DNA of 64,000 bases from REEB481 sp964586595 (GTDB taxonomy: Bacteria > Bacteroidota > Bacteroidia > NS11-12g > UBA955), in the NCBI GenBank assembly GCA_964586595.1, contig CAZPHB010000004.1, positions 102,854-166,853 of the forward strand, written 5' to 3'. Made by a program: the position numbers and the translations under genes. This document shows positions 51,909 to 60,922 of this stretch, piece after piece (the first letter of the stretch is position 1; each line of letters starts with the position of its first letter). The notes under the pieces were generated by a model. That model made no database searches and was not told the origin of the DNA. It worked only from the letters and a program-made list of their open reading frames with translations.

Positions 51909-54542
51909 TTAAGCATGCGCGGAAAGCCAGGTTTTGGCTTCTTCCAGCGCCGCATCCAAACCTGAAGCAAGCTTACCACCGGCAGTAGCAAAAAACTTTT
52001 GCCCTCCGCCACCGCCCTGAATATGCCTGGCCCATCCGCGAACCAGCGCCGCTGCATCCCAGCCATGGGCAGCCACCAAATCTTCACTGATGAATAAGGC
52101 CAGTCCGGGTTTCTCCTGCGCCACAAATGCCAACATGCCAATGGAAGGCCCCTGATGCTGCATCAGGTTGAAACAAATGTTTCTGGCAGCCTCTGCATGA
52201 GGCAATGCTACCTTTTCCGCAAACCAGGTAAAGTGCGTGCCTTTGTGCAATTTGGACTTGACAGCATCCTGCACTTGCTGCACTTGCTGCATTTCAAACG
52301 CTTCCAGTTTTTTGCGGAGTACGTTTTGCTCGTCTATGTGCTTTTGAAGGGCTGAAATTGGATCGGCCGGACGTCCCAACAATTCGAGCAAATGTTCCAG
52401 TTGTTCCTGCTGCCGACCCAGGTAAGCAAAGGCGCCGGCACCGCTCACTGCTTCAATACGGCGCACACCTGCGGCAACCGAAGACTCGGCAGTAATGCGA
52501 AACAAGCTGATCACTGAGGTATTGGGCACATGTGTTCCGCCACAAAGTTCTCTGGAGAAATCTGCGCCAAACGTGATGACGCGAACCGTTTCTCCATATT
52601 TCTCACCAAACAGCGCCGTGGCACCACTTTCCAATGCTTCTGCAACCGGCACATTTCGCTGCTCTTCCAATGGAATCGCCCGACTGATGGCTTCATTCAC
52701 AATGCGTTCTACTTCCTTCAGCTCTTCATGGGTGAGCTTGGCAAAATGTGAAAAGTCGAATCGTAAATAATCCGGATTGACCAAACTTCCCTTTTGCATC
52801 ACATGATTGCCGAGCACCTTTTTTAAAGCTGCGTGCATCAGGTGGGTGGCGGAGTGATTTGCTGCCGATGCCCTGCGTTTCAGCTCATCAACACGGGCGG
52901 TCAGCACGCGTTCGGGCTGCTGCGGCAAACGGTCAAGCAGGCAAATATGTAACTGGTTTTCTTTAACGGTATCCAACACATGAACCACAGAACCATCTTC
53001 CGCGGTCAGCGTTCCGGTATCGCCTACCTGTCCGCCACTTTCGGCATAAAACGGACTGCCGGTAAGCACTACCTGCACCTGTTTCTTGCCTTTGGCACTA
53101 ATTTCACGCCAGCGGGTGATGCGCACCTGAGCTTCCAGAAAATCATAGCCGATAAAATCTTCTTCTCCGTCTTCGAACACGTAGTTCCAATCACCGGTTT
53201 CTCGTGATGCATCGGCACGGGATCGGCGTTTTTGTTCTTGCAGGCGCAGTGAAAAACCATCCAGATCCACATGCATGTTGCGTTCGCGGGCTATCAACTG
53301 GGTCAGATCTAATGGGAAGCCATAAGTGTCGTACAATTCGAAAGCCGTATCGCCATCAATGGTTTCATTTCCCTCGGCCATGTAACGTTCCAGAATTTCC
53401 ATACCTCTGGACAGCGTGCGGTAAAAGGAAACTTCCTCTTCGCGGATCACCCTGGCTACAAATTGTTCCTGGGCGCGCAACTCCGGAAAAAACGACCCTG
53501 TTTCTGCCGCAAGAACCTCCACGAGCTGGTGAAAGAACGGCTGATCCAAGCCAAGATAGCTGTAACCGTAGCGCACTGCCCGGCGCAGAATCCGACGCAA
53601 TACATAACCGGCGCCGTTATTTGAGGGCAATTGTCCGTCGGCAATACAGAATGATACCGCACGGATGTGGTCGGCGATTACCCTGAAGGCAATATCTGCA
53701 GGAAGATCGCTGCCGCCGTATTGATGTCCGGAGCGATGTTCAGTAGCTCCGATGATGCCGCGAAACACATCGGTATCGTAATTGCTGCTTTTCCCTTGCA
53801 GGGCGCGTGTGAGTCGTTCAAAGCCCATCCCGGTATCCACATGTTGTGCAGGAAGCTTTTCAAGGCTGCCATCGGCTTTCCGGTTGAACTCCATGAAAAC
53901 CAAGTTCCAGATTTCAATCACCTCCGGATGTCCTGTATTGACCAGATTTCGCCCGTCGAACGCACTTCGTTCTTCAACACTGCGCAAGTCGATATGAATT
54001 TCCGAACAGGGGCCGCAGGGGCCGGTATCGCCCATTTCCCAGAAGTTATCCTTTTTATTTCCGTTTACGATGCGGGACGGGTCTATAAATTGGGCCCATC
54101 GGTCATAGGCTTCCTGGTCAAATGGAATCTGATCTTCCTGAGCGCCCTCAAAAACTGTCACGTACAATCGATCCGGATCAAGTCCGTAAACAGCGGTCAG
54201 AAGTTCCCAGGCCCATGCAATGGCATCTTGTTTGAAGTAATCACCGAAGCTCCAGTTGCCCAGCATTTCAAACATGGTATGGTGGTAATGATCCACACCA
54301 ACTTCCTCAAGGTCATTGTGTTTCCCACTCACCCGCAAGCACTTCTGGGTATCGGCCACACGCGGATGAAGCACGGGTGCGTTGCCCAGAAACAGGTCTT
54401 TGAATTGATTCATGCCCGCATTGGTAAACATGAGGGTCGGGTCGTTTTTGACTACAATCGGTGCCGAAGGAACCAGATGATGGCCCTTGGAAGCGAAAAA
54501 GTCGAGGAAGGTTTGTCGGATTTGTGCTGCGCTTAAACTCAT
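51909..54542 (-). CDS. alaS: Alanine-tRNA ligase
   Basis: The product has 877 residues, full length. The N-terminal class II core has RQTFLDFFASKGHHLVPSAP, FTNAGMNQFKDLFLG and HYHHTMFEMLGNWSFGDYFK. The editing domain has the metal sites HSATHLMHAAL and CGGTHVPNT. The C-terminal DHHA1-like domain has GGGGGQKFFATAGGK. It charges tRNA-Ala and clears mischarged Ser and Gly. It is divergent from the M23 peptidase gene with 42 bp between the starts. Confidence 0.97.
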   Translation of the reverse strand: MSLSAAQIRQTFLDFFASKGHHLVPSAPIVVKNDPTLMFTNAGMNQFKDLFLGNAPVLHPRVADTQKCLRVSGKHNDLEEVGVDHYHHTMFEMLGNWSFGDYFKQDAIAWAWELLTAVYGLDPDRLYVTVFEGAQEDQIPFDQEAYDRWAQFIDPSRIVNGNKKDNFWEMGDTGPCGPCSEIHIDLRSVEERSAFDGRNLVNTGHPEVIEIWNLVFMEFNRKADGSLEKLPAQHVDTGMGFERLTRALQGKSSNYDTDVFRGIIGATEHRSGHQYGGSDLPADIAFRVIADHIRAVSFCIADGQLPSNNGAGYVLRRILRRAVRYGYSYLGLDQPFFHQLVEVLAAETGSFFPELRAQEQFVARVIREEEVSFYRTLSRGMEILERYMAEGNETIDGDTAFELYDTYGFPLDLTQLIARERNMHVDLDGFSLRLQEQKRRSRADASRETGDWNYVFEDGEEDFIGYDFLEAQVRITRWREISAKGKKQVQVVLTGSPFYAESGGQVGDTGTLTAEDGSVVHVLDTVKENQLHICLLDRLPQQPERVLTARVDELKRRASAANHSATHLMHAALKKVLGNHVMQKGSLVNPDYLRFDFSHFAKLTHEELKEVERIVNEAISRAIPLEEQRNVPVAEALESGATALFGEKYGETVRVITFGADFSRELCGGTHVPNTSVISLFRITAESSVAAGVRRIEAVSGAGAFAYLGRQQEQLEHLLELLGRPADPISALQKHIDEQNVLRKKLEAFEMQQVQQVQDAVKSKLHKGTHFTWFAEKVALPHAEAARNICFNLMQHQGPSIGMLAFVAQEKPGLALFISEDLVAAHGWDAAALVRGWARHIQGGGGGQKFFATAGGKLASGLDAALEEAKTWLSAHA

Positions 54543-54574
54543 TTCTTGTTGAAAGGAAACTACTCGTTTTGCCT

Positions 54575-54582
54575 TAAGTTTG
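54575..54582 (+). promoter_or_regulatory. -7 promoter box of the M23-pdxJ operon
   Basis: TAAGTTTG matches TAnnTTTG and ends 2 bp before the ATG at 54585, so the transcript should be leaderless. It also argues against a start at 54546. Confidence 0.55.
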
Positions 54583-54584
54583 CA

Positions 54585-55574
54585 ATGGGGGCAAAATTAC
54601 CCACACGTCCGCGAGTGGCAAAGAAAACCAAATATTTCTTCAACCCGAAAAGCCTGAGCTTTGAAAAGGTACATACCAACATTCCAATGTTGTTGTGGCG
54701 CGCCTTTGGGTTTCTTTCCCTCGCTTCCGTTTTCGGCATTGGACTTTCATTCATTTTTGCCAGGACCTTGGCAACACCTCGTGAGGCCGCGCTCATGGAT
54801 GCCAACAAAAAGATGAAGAATCAGATGAAGGCCATCAGCCAACATGTGGCCGAGCTGGATCGCAAGATGAACGAACTGGCCGAGCGCGACAATGGCATCT
54901 ATCGGATGATTTACGAGGCGGAGCCATTAAAACCCGACGAAGAGAAAATCAACGCCTACGCAGAATTGCTCAAAATGCCCGAGGGTGCGTTGCTGTCGTC
55001 TCTGCGTTCAAAACTTGACCAATTGAGCAGCCTCGCTGAACGTCAACAGCGATCCTATGACCAACTAGAGAAAATGGTAAAGGCGAAAAATGCACTCTTC
55101 AACAGTGTTCCCGCCATCCAGCCTGTAGCCAACAAAGACCTTGATCGGATGGCCAGTGGTTACGGATACCGCATTGACCCTTTTTACCATACCACTAAGT
55201 TTCATGCCGGGATGGACTTTACCGCTTCCCCCGGCACGCATGTGGTAGCCACCGGCGATGGAACGGTACAGCAAATCAGACAAGACGAATGGGGTTATGG
55301 CAACCACATCATCATCAGCCACGGCTACGGTTATACCACTTTATATGCCCACCTGAGCGGATTCAAAGTACGCACAGGCCAAAAAGTAGTGCGCGGTCAA
55401 TTGATTGGTTTTGTGGGCAATACCGGGAAAAGTACCGGCCCGCACCTTCACTATGAAGTCCGGAAAAACAACCACCCGCTCAACCCGGCGTTCTTCTACT
55501 TCAATGACTTGTCTGACAGCGATTACGCGCGCATGCTGCAGAAGGCATCGAAAACCACCAAATCATTTGACTAA
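54585..55574 (+). CDS. M23-family (LytM) peptidoglycan endopeptidase, membrane anchored
   Basis: The product has 329 residues. There is a basic cytoplasmic N-terminus, one membrane segment (about 34-56), a coiled coil (about 65-175) and an M23 domain (about 195-310): SGYGYRIDPF, FHAGMDFTASPGT, GNHIIISHGYGYTTLYAHL, GFVGNTGKSTGPHLHYEVR. The zinc ligands (His in HAGMD, Asp, and HLH) are present, so it should cut peptide cross-links in the periplasm. It leads an operon of seven genes that ends at 60921. The start is fixed by the promoter box at 54575. Confidence 0.92.
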   Translation: MGAKLPTRPRVAKKTKYFFNPKSLSFEKVHTNIPMLLWRAFGFLSLASVFGIGLSFIFARTLATPREAALMDANKKMKNQMKAISQHVAELDRKMNELAERDNGIYRMIYEAEPLKPDEEKINAYAELLKMPEGALLSSLRSKLDQLSSLAERQQRSYDQLEKMVKAKNALFNSVPAIQPVANKDLDRMASGYGYRIDPFYHTTKFHAGMDFTASPGTHVVATGDGTVQQIRQDEWGYGNHIIISHGYGYTTLYAHLSGFKVRTGQKVVRGQLIGFVGNTGKSTGPHLHYEVRKNNHPLNPAFFYFNDLSDSDYARMLQKASKTTKSFD

Positions 55575-55580
55575 CCGCTT

Positions 55581-56021
55581 ATGTATCGTTTTATTTTTTT
55601 CTGTGGAATTTTATGGATGGCCTCCTGTCACAAGGTAGGTAATGTTATTGAGCAAGGGGCAGAAACCGCCGGCAAAGCAGCCGGAACCATTGCGCAACAT
55701 GTAGGCTCTGGCGTTGAACAGGCTTTGAGCATCAACCCGGTGCTGTCACCGAAGCTTGCCGGTACGGGACTGCAGCTGGGCAAAACACTCATTGACAGTG
55801 ATGGTGATGGCACCGACAACAAACTCAGCATTTACTGCATCGCCTCAGGCAAAATAGATCTTCAGATCGCAGCCCGGGTTCAGGATGCCAAAGGACAAGA
55901 AATAGGCAGAACCACAAACAGGCTGCAATTGGATTCAGGTCAAGCCAAGTACCTTGAATTCTTTTTTGAGCGATACACGAATATAGACACCGATTCGAAG
56001 GTTTTTCTTGACGTTCAATAA
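55581..56021 (+). CDS. Putative lipoprotein, unrecognised
   Basis: The product has 146 residues. The signal ends in ILWMASC (lipidated Cys16). An Ala/Gly-rich amphipathic segment follows (VIEQGAETAGKAAGTIAQHVG), then a D-rich DSDGDGTDN loop and a small beta domain. No family is recognised. It lies 6 bp after the M23 gene and 3 bp before the MerR gene, so it belongs to the same operon and is probably an envelope component. Confidence 0.75.
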   Translation: MYRFIFFCGILWMASCHKVGNVIEQGAETAGKAAGTIAQHVGSGVEQALSINPVLSPKLAGTGLQLGKTLIDSDGDGTDNKLSIYCIASGKIDLQIAARVQDAKGQEIGRTTNRLQLDSGQAKYLEFFFERYTNIDTDSKVFLDVQ

Positions 56022-56024
56022 AGT

Positions 56025-56363
56025 ATGGGAGACGAGCATCAGGAAAAGGCATTTTACCGGATCAGTGAAGTTGCCGGAATGTTGAAGGTAACGCAAAGCA
56101 TGTTGCGTTTCTGGGAACAGGAAATCCCAAAGTTGAAACCTGTAAAAAACAGGCGTGGAGAACGTTTGTACACCAAAGACCACATCAGCCTGATCAGGCA
56201 AATCATCTACCTCACCCGCACCAAGGGATATACCCTGGAAGGCGTCAGGAAACACTTATCCAAGCCTGCCGTTCAGGAAGAAATTCAAGCCTCTTTGCTT
56301 GAAAGATTGCGCATACTTCGTGAAAAGCTTCTTGCCCTTAAGGATGAAATTGACCAAAACTAG
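56025..56363 (+). CDS. MerR-family transcriptional regulator
   Basis: The product has 112 residues. A winged helix-turn-helix at the start (YRISEVAGMLKVTQSMLRFWEQEIPKLKPVKNRRG is the recognition region, shown here only as a landmark of residues 11-45) is followed by RLYTKDHISLIRQIIYL and a C-terminal dimerisation helix. No cysteine-based metal site is visible, so it is not a metal sensor. It resembles the small MerR proteins often found next to M23 peptidase genes in Bacteroidota. Its targets are unknown. Confidence 0.9.
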   Translation: MGDEHQEKAFYRISEVAGMLKVTQSMLRFWEQEIPKLKPVKNRRGERLYTKDHISLIRQIIYLTRTKGYTLEGVRKHLSKPAVQEEIQASLLERLRILREKLLALKDEIDQN

Positions 56364-57174
56364 GCACCTCTTCCTTTGCTGCAACCTGTTCATGGGTGTG
56401 CACGCATCTACTGCGCAAAGTCCTTTTGGGGCGATGTCCAGGTCGTTGAGCGGACTTGCAGCACTTCAGGTGCCGGGAAGTATTGGAATTTTTAACAGTC
56501 CGGCATCTGGTCGTTGGGACAGCACGCGAACTTTATTCAGCGAATACCGGAACTACTTCGGAATACGAGGCTTAAACAGCACTTCCCTGGCATTCACTAC
56601 CGGCATCAAATCGCTGCGGATGGGGATGTTGTGGAACCGAACAGGAAGCATGTATTTGAACCGGCAGGAGCTGCGCCTGCAGCTGGCCGGAAGAATCAGC
56701 GAACTGCTTACATTGGGCATGGGCCTGCACTACAGACAGGCATTCATGACAGGAACCTACCGACAGAAAGGAAGTCCTGCCGTGCAACTTGGCGTGGCTT
56801 TAAAAGCCGGAAAGAAAACCGATGTGCTTCTAGATTGGATGCGCAGCCTGAGCTTCAGCGAAAACGATTGGGCCGGTCAGCATTTAGGTACTGCACATTT
56901 TCGTGCCGGCGTGCGGCATCGCGTAAGTAAGCAAGCCGGATTAATGGGAGAAGTTCATGCCCGATATGGCGATTACCCAAACCGCAGCATCTTACGCGGC
57001 GGCATTTGGTATCAATATGGATCATTGACCTTTCTGGCCGGAACCAGCAATGGCCCTGAACCCATGAGCTTTGGTTTATCATGGCGCAGCAGAAACATCC
57101 TTATGGAATGTGCTGCCGCTTACCATACATCATTGGGATTCAGCCCTCATTTAAGCGCTTGCTGTAATTGGTAA
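56344..57174 (+). CDS. Putative outer-membrane beta-barrel protein (PorV-like fold)
   Basis: The product has 276 residues from the ATG at 56344, which overlaps the MerR gene by 20 bp. A signal peptide (LFLCCNLFMGVHASTAQ) is followed by SLSGLAALQVPGSIGIFNSPA and barrel strands (LTLGMGLHYRQAFMTGTY, GVRHRVSKQAGLMGEVH, LRGGIWYQYGSLTFLAG). The N-terminal strand order is like that of PorV/competence-type barrels, but no family motif is certain. It sits 3 bp before a helix-hairpin-helix barrel gene, with which it may pair. Confidence 0.65.
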   Translation: MKLTKTRHLFLCCNLFMGVHASTAQSPFGAMSRSLSGLAALQVPGSIGIFNSPASGRWDSTRTLFSEYRNYFGIRGLNSTSLAFTTGIKSLRMGMLWNRTGSMYLNRQELRLQLAGRISELLTLGMGLHYRQAFMTGTYRQKGSPAVQLGVALKAGKKTDVLLDWMRSLSFSENDWAGQHLGTAHFRAGVRHRVSKQAGLMGEVHARYGDYPNRSILRGGIWYQYGSLTFLAGTSNGPEPMSFGLSWRSRNILMECAAAYHTSLGFSPHLSACCNW

Positions 57175-57177
57175 ATC

Positions 57178-59238
57178 ATGGCAGAGGGGCAGGAATTGCA
57201 GCGTGTATCAATCACCAGACGTTGGCTTTGCACCCTGGTATGTTGCTTCACATTTACTTTGAAGACAGCCGTTGCACAGATACCCGATGACCTGCGTAAC
57301 CACCTCGAACGCTTTCTGGAACAACAAGGAAGTGGCGCTGACTTCACGGAAATCAGTGATGAACTGAGCGCCCTGTACCAGCAACCCATCAACATCAACC
57401 GCGCAGGCATCGATGAATTGCTGGCCTGCCCGCTGCTGGATGCACAACTTGTTCTTGGCTTGATCGAACACCGCAGGAAGTTTGGCGCCATAGTGCATAT
57501 TCATGAACTGCAACTGATACCTGGATTCAGCAGGGACCGCATCAATGCGCTCAGGCCATTTATTCGCCTGGAAGGCGCAGGCGAACAGGGCTGGAGAAAC
57601 TTGAAAAAGTATTGGAATAAGGGTTCGGCAGAAGTCCTGAATTATACGTTTTACCAAGAGGGAAACCTGGATTCCCGCTTCCTATTGCCTGATACCGGAG
57701 CCAATAGAGACCGCGCGTTCCTCGGCGACCCTTTGAGGTCCAGTGTGCGTTTGCGTTATTACAAGTCCGGAGTGTACAGTTTGGCCCTAACCGCCGAAAA
57801 AGATCCGGGCGAACCCTGGTGGCAAACTTATGGTCCGGATTTCATGTCCGGGCATTTGGCCATTGAACAAATAGGACCTTTTAACCGGGTAATCATTGGC
57901 GATTACCATGCAGCCTTTGGTCAGGGGTTGCTTTTAGGAAGCGGATTGGCATTCAGTCAATCGGCCAATGTGATGAGCATCAAACGCACACGTACCGGAA
58001 TCCGGCCATATCGCTCTGTGAACGAAGTGCGTTTTTTTCGGGGTGTGGCCACACAATTGGTAAAAAACAATTGGAATCTTCATGTACTGTATTCAAACAA
58101 CAAGCAAGATGGCGTGCGGCAAAACGACAGCACCCAACTGGAAGAAGGTTTGATAGCCAACTTTTTCAACTCCGGTTTGCACCGAAACAGAAAAGAAATT
58201 GCAGCCAGAAATCAATTCAACATGCCCATGTTTGCCATGGCGCTGGAACACAAATTAAAGGCAGGCACCCTGGGCATAAGTTACAAACATGAATTCGGCC
58301 CAAAACAATCCACTTCCGGGAACTTGTTATACCAGTGGTTTAGCCGTCAGCCGACGCCATCCATGCTCTTGTCCGTGTATGGAGATTACACCCTGAGAAA
58401 CGTACATTTATTTTTTGAACAGGTCCGCAATCCGGCACAACCGGGGAAAATGCTGGCCGGTGTAGTGGGATTGCTGACAAGCCTGGCGCAAAATCTGGAT
58501 GTCTCTTTGTTGTATCGACATTACGACAAAACATTCAACAATCCCATGTCCATAGGATTTGGCAACAATCAAAGCAATGAACAGGGATGGTATCTCGGGG
58601 CCCATTGGCGCATCAGGAAAAACATTGGCTTCCTCTGTTATAAAGACATCTGGAAATCTTCATGGCTGCGTTATCAAGTATCCGGCCCATCAGCGGGCGG
58701 ATCATGGCTCACAGAATTGAACTATTCGCGAGGAAAACAAGTATTCTTATATCTGCGCTACCGTGAATCCACACTTGCCAGAAACTTCTCATCCGCATTA
58801 GTTCCGGTGGATGCGCCCATGGAGCTTAGTGTTAGACGCCTGCGATTCCATGCTGATTATCCGGCGGGCAAGAATCTTTCATTTGCCACAAGGTTTGAAT
58901 ATGCAACACCGGTTGTGGAGGGCGAGGCACGGCAATGGGGAAGTTTGTTGTTTCACGAAGTACAAATGAACAAGCCGGTGCATGGTTACCGCATCTCGGC
59001 GCGCCTCAGCTTCTATGATGTAGGCGATTACCTTGGCCGTATTTATGCCTTCGAAGGTGATCTTCCCTATGTGTTCAATGTACAGGGCTTTTATGGCAAT
59101 GGAAGCAGCTTTTATGTGATGCTGCGGAAGAAAATCTCACGCACTTGCGATTTATATACACGCTATTCCTCAGATTTGAATGAAGGTCGCGGACAGCACA
59201 CAACAACGCTAAGCGGAATGGTTAAATGGAATTTCTAA
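57178..59238 (+). CDS. Outer-membrane protein with N-terminal helix-hairpin-helix (ComEA-like) domain
   Basis: The product has 686 residues. It has a signal peptide (LCTLVCCFTFTLKTAVAQ). A helix-hairpin-helix pair at about 60-140 reads QQPININRAGIDELLACPLLD and RRKFGAIVHIHELQLIPGFS, the ComEA-type DNA-binding pattern with INxA and GI-like turns. About 540 residues of barrel strands follow, ending in MVKWNF with the terminal Phe signal. The frame is intact and it is 3 bp from the preceding barrel gene and 1 bp from pdxJ. A DNA-related role at the outer membrane is possible but is inference; HhH domains can also be structural. Confidence 0.82.
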   Translation: MAEGQELQRVSITRRWLCTLVCCFTFTLKTAVAQIPDDLRNHLERFLEQQGSGADFTEISDELSALYQQPININRAGIDELLACPLLDAQLVLGLIEHRRKFGAIVHIHELQLIPGFSRDRINALRPFIRLEGAGEQGWRNLKKYWNKGSAEVLNYTFYQEGNLDSRFLLPDTGANRDRAFLGDPLRSSVRLRYYKSGVYSLALTAEKDPGEPWWQTYGPDFMSGHLAIEQIGPFNRVIIGDYHAAFGQGLLLGSGLAFSQSANVMSIKRTRTGIRPYRSVNEVRFFRGVATQLVKNNWNLHVLYSNNKQDGVRQNDSTQLEEGLIANFFNSGLHRNRKEIAARNQFNMPMFAMALEHKLKAGTLGISYKHEFGPKQSTSGNLLYQWFSRQPTPSMLLSVYGDYTLRNVHLFFEQVRNPAQPGKMLAGVVGLLTSLAQNLDVSLLYRHYDKTFNNPMSIGFGNNQSNEQGWYLGAHWRIRKNIGFLCYKDIWKSSWLRYQVSGPSAGGSWLTELNYSRGKQVFLYLRYRESTLARNFSSALVPVDAPMELSVRRLRFHADYPAGKNLSFATRFEYATPVVEGEARQWGSLLFHEVQMNKPVHGYRISARLSFYDVGDYLGRIYAFEGDLPYVFNVQGFYGNGSSFYVMLRKKISRTCDLYTRYSSDLNEGRGQHTTTLSGMVKWNF

Positions 59239-59239
59239 A

Positions 59240-59959
59240 ATGGTAAAACTGAGTGTAAACATCAACAAATTCGCCACGCTGCGCAATGCCCGGGGTGGCA
59301 AACGGCCTGATGTGGTGCAAGCCGCATTGGATGCCGAAATGTTTGGTGCCGACGGAATCACTGTGCATCCGCGGCCGGACCAACGGCATATTCGTTACAG
59401 CGATGTGTACGCGCTAAAAGAAGTACTTACCACCGAATTCAACATAGAGGGTTATCCTTCCAAAGATTTTATCGACCTGGTGTTGTCGGTTAAACCTACA
59501 CAGGTTACGCTTGTGCCGGATCCTCCGGATGTATTGACCTCCAATGCGGGATGGGATGCCATCAAACACAAAGACTTCCTGACTTCCACACTGAACATCT
59601 TGCGGTCGGCGGGCATACGCAGTAGTTTGTTTCTGGATCCAGACCTCCGGCAGGTTGAAGCAGCCGCGCACACGGGTACCGATCGCATTGAACTCTACAC
59701 TGAGGCTTATGCCAGCCAATTCCCCGTTGACGGTCCAAGTGCATTGCAGCCTTATGTACTGGCGGCAAAAAAGGCAACAGAACTTGGGTTGGGAATTAAT
59801 GCGGGACACGACCTGGATTTAGAGAATTTAGGATACCTGTCAGCACATCTTCCAGGATTAAGTGAAGTATCCATTGGGCATGCCTTGGTGTGTGATGCGT
59901 TATATTTTGGACTTCAGAACACCATCCAGATGTATCAACGTGCACTGAAGAACACATGA
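59240..59959 (+). CDS. pdxJ: Pyridoxine 5'-phosphate synthase
   Basis: The product has 239 residues, full length. It starts LSVNINKFATLRNARGG, then DGITVHPRPDQRHIRYSDV and VTLVPDPPDVLTSNAGWD, and ends LGINAGHDLDLENL and EVSIGHALVCDALYFGL. These are the PdxJ active-site blocks. It condenses 1-deoxyxylulose 5-phosphate with 3-amino-2-oxopropyl phosphate in the last step of de novo pyridoxine 5'-phosphate synthesis. It is inside the M23 operon with a 1-bp gap upstream and an overlap downstream. No other vitamin B6 gene is nearby. Confidence 0.96.
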   Translation: MVKLSVNINKFATLRNARGGKRPDVVQAALDAEMFGADGITVHPRPDQRHIRYSDVYALKEVLTTEFNIEGYPSKDFIDLVLSVKPTQVTLVPDPPDVLTSNAGWDAIKHKDFLTSTLNILRSAGIRSSLFLDPDLRQVEAAAHTGTDRIELYTEAYASQFPVDGPSALQPYVLAAKKATELGLGINAGHDLDLENLGYLSAHLPGLSEVSIGHALVCDALYFGLQNTIQMYQRALKNT

Positions 59960-60921
59960 TGTATAAACGCTTCGCACTGCTGGCAATGAGTTTATCCGTC
60001 TGTGTCAGCGGATGGAGTTGGGGCTTCTATGGCCACATCCAGATTAATCGGATGGCTGTATTTTGTTTGCCACCACAGCTTTTTGGGTTCTACAAGAACC
60101 ATATCGATTATGTTGGCCAACACGCTGTGGATGCTGATAAGCGCAGGTATGCCATATCCGAAGAAGCCTGCAGACACTATTTGGATTGCGATCGATACGA
60201 ACAGGCAGCGCCGTTGGATACACTCCCAATGTGGTGGAATCAGGCTGTTTCTGCATATGGAGAAGATACGCTCAAGGCGCATGGCATTGTGCCCTGGCAT
60301 TGTCATCTGATGTTGTACCGGCTCACCGATGCGTTTAAGGAGAAAGATGTTGCAAGAATCCTGAAAATCTCAGCCGACCTTGGACATTACATTGCCGATG
60401 CACACGTACCCTTACATGCCTGTGGGAACTACAATGGGCAAAGAACCAACCAACATGGCATACACGGCCTCTGGGAATCCAGAATTCCGGAATTATACCT
60501 GAATGATTATGATTTACTCACAGGGACAGCCGGGTACCTTGACAAACCGATGCATGCCATTTGGCATGCCATAGAACAAAGCTATGCCGCCTCTGATACG
60601 GTATTGTATCAGGAACAAATGTTAACGGCCATGTTTCCGGGTGATGCTAAATACACATTTGAAACAAGAGGCAGCCAATTGGTAAGGGTTTATTCCCCTG
60701 CATTTTGCAAGGCCTATGATGCATCCATGAATGGAATGGTGGAACGGAGATTCAGGCAAAGCATCCAAATGGTTGCTGCATTTTGGCTCACGGCTTGGAT
60801 TAATGCCGGACAGCCGGAACTTCCTCAAATAGTATCCGATTTGGGCTTAAGTAAAGAAGAACTGTTGGAAGAGGAGAAATTTAAACAAGGGCTCATTTTG
60901 GGAAGGCCCGAAGAGCACTGA
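59956..60921 (+). CDS. Zinc-dependent phospholipase C / S1-P1 nuclease-fold secreted protein
   Basis: The product has 321 residues. The signal peptide ends before Trp-Gly-Phe-Tyr-Gly-His, so the mature N-terminal Trp can bind zinc as in PLC and S1/P1 nuclease families. Other metal ligands are visible: HAVDADKRR, WHCHLMLYR and ADLGHYIADAHVPLHACGNYNG, then HGLWESRIPE. The fold is all-helical. Known family members cleave phospholipids or nucleic acids; Bacteroidota forms are usually named zinc-dependent phospholipase C. The ATG overlaps the pdxJ stop (ATGATG), so it is the operon's last gene. Confidence 0.85.
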   Translation: MMYKRFALLAMSLSVCVSGWSWGFYGHIQINRMAVFCLPPQLFGFYKNHIDYVGQHAVDADKRRYAISEEACRHYLDCDRYEQAAPLDTLPMWWNQAVSAYGEDTLKAHGIVPWHCHLMLYRLTDAFKEKDVARILKISADLGHYIADAHVPLHACGNYNGQRTNQHGIHGLWESRIPELYLNDYDLLTGTAGYLDKPMHAIWHAIEQSYAASDTVLYQEQMLTAMFPGDAKYTFETRGSQLVRVYSPAFCKAYDASMNGMVERRFRQSIQMVAAFWLTAWINAGQPELPQIVSDLGLSKEELLEEEKFKQGLILGRPEEH

Positions 60922-60922
60922 T

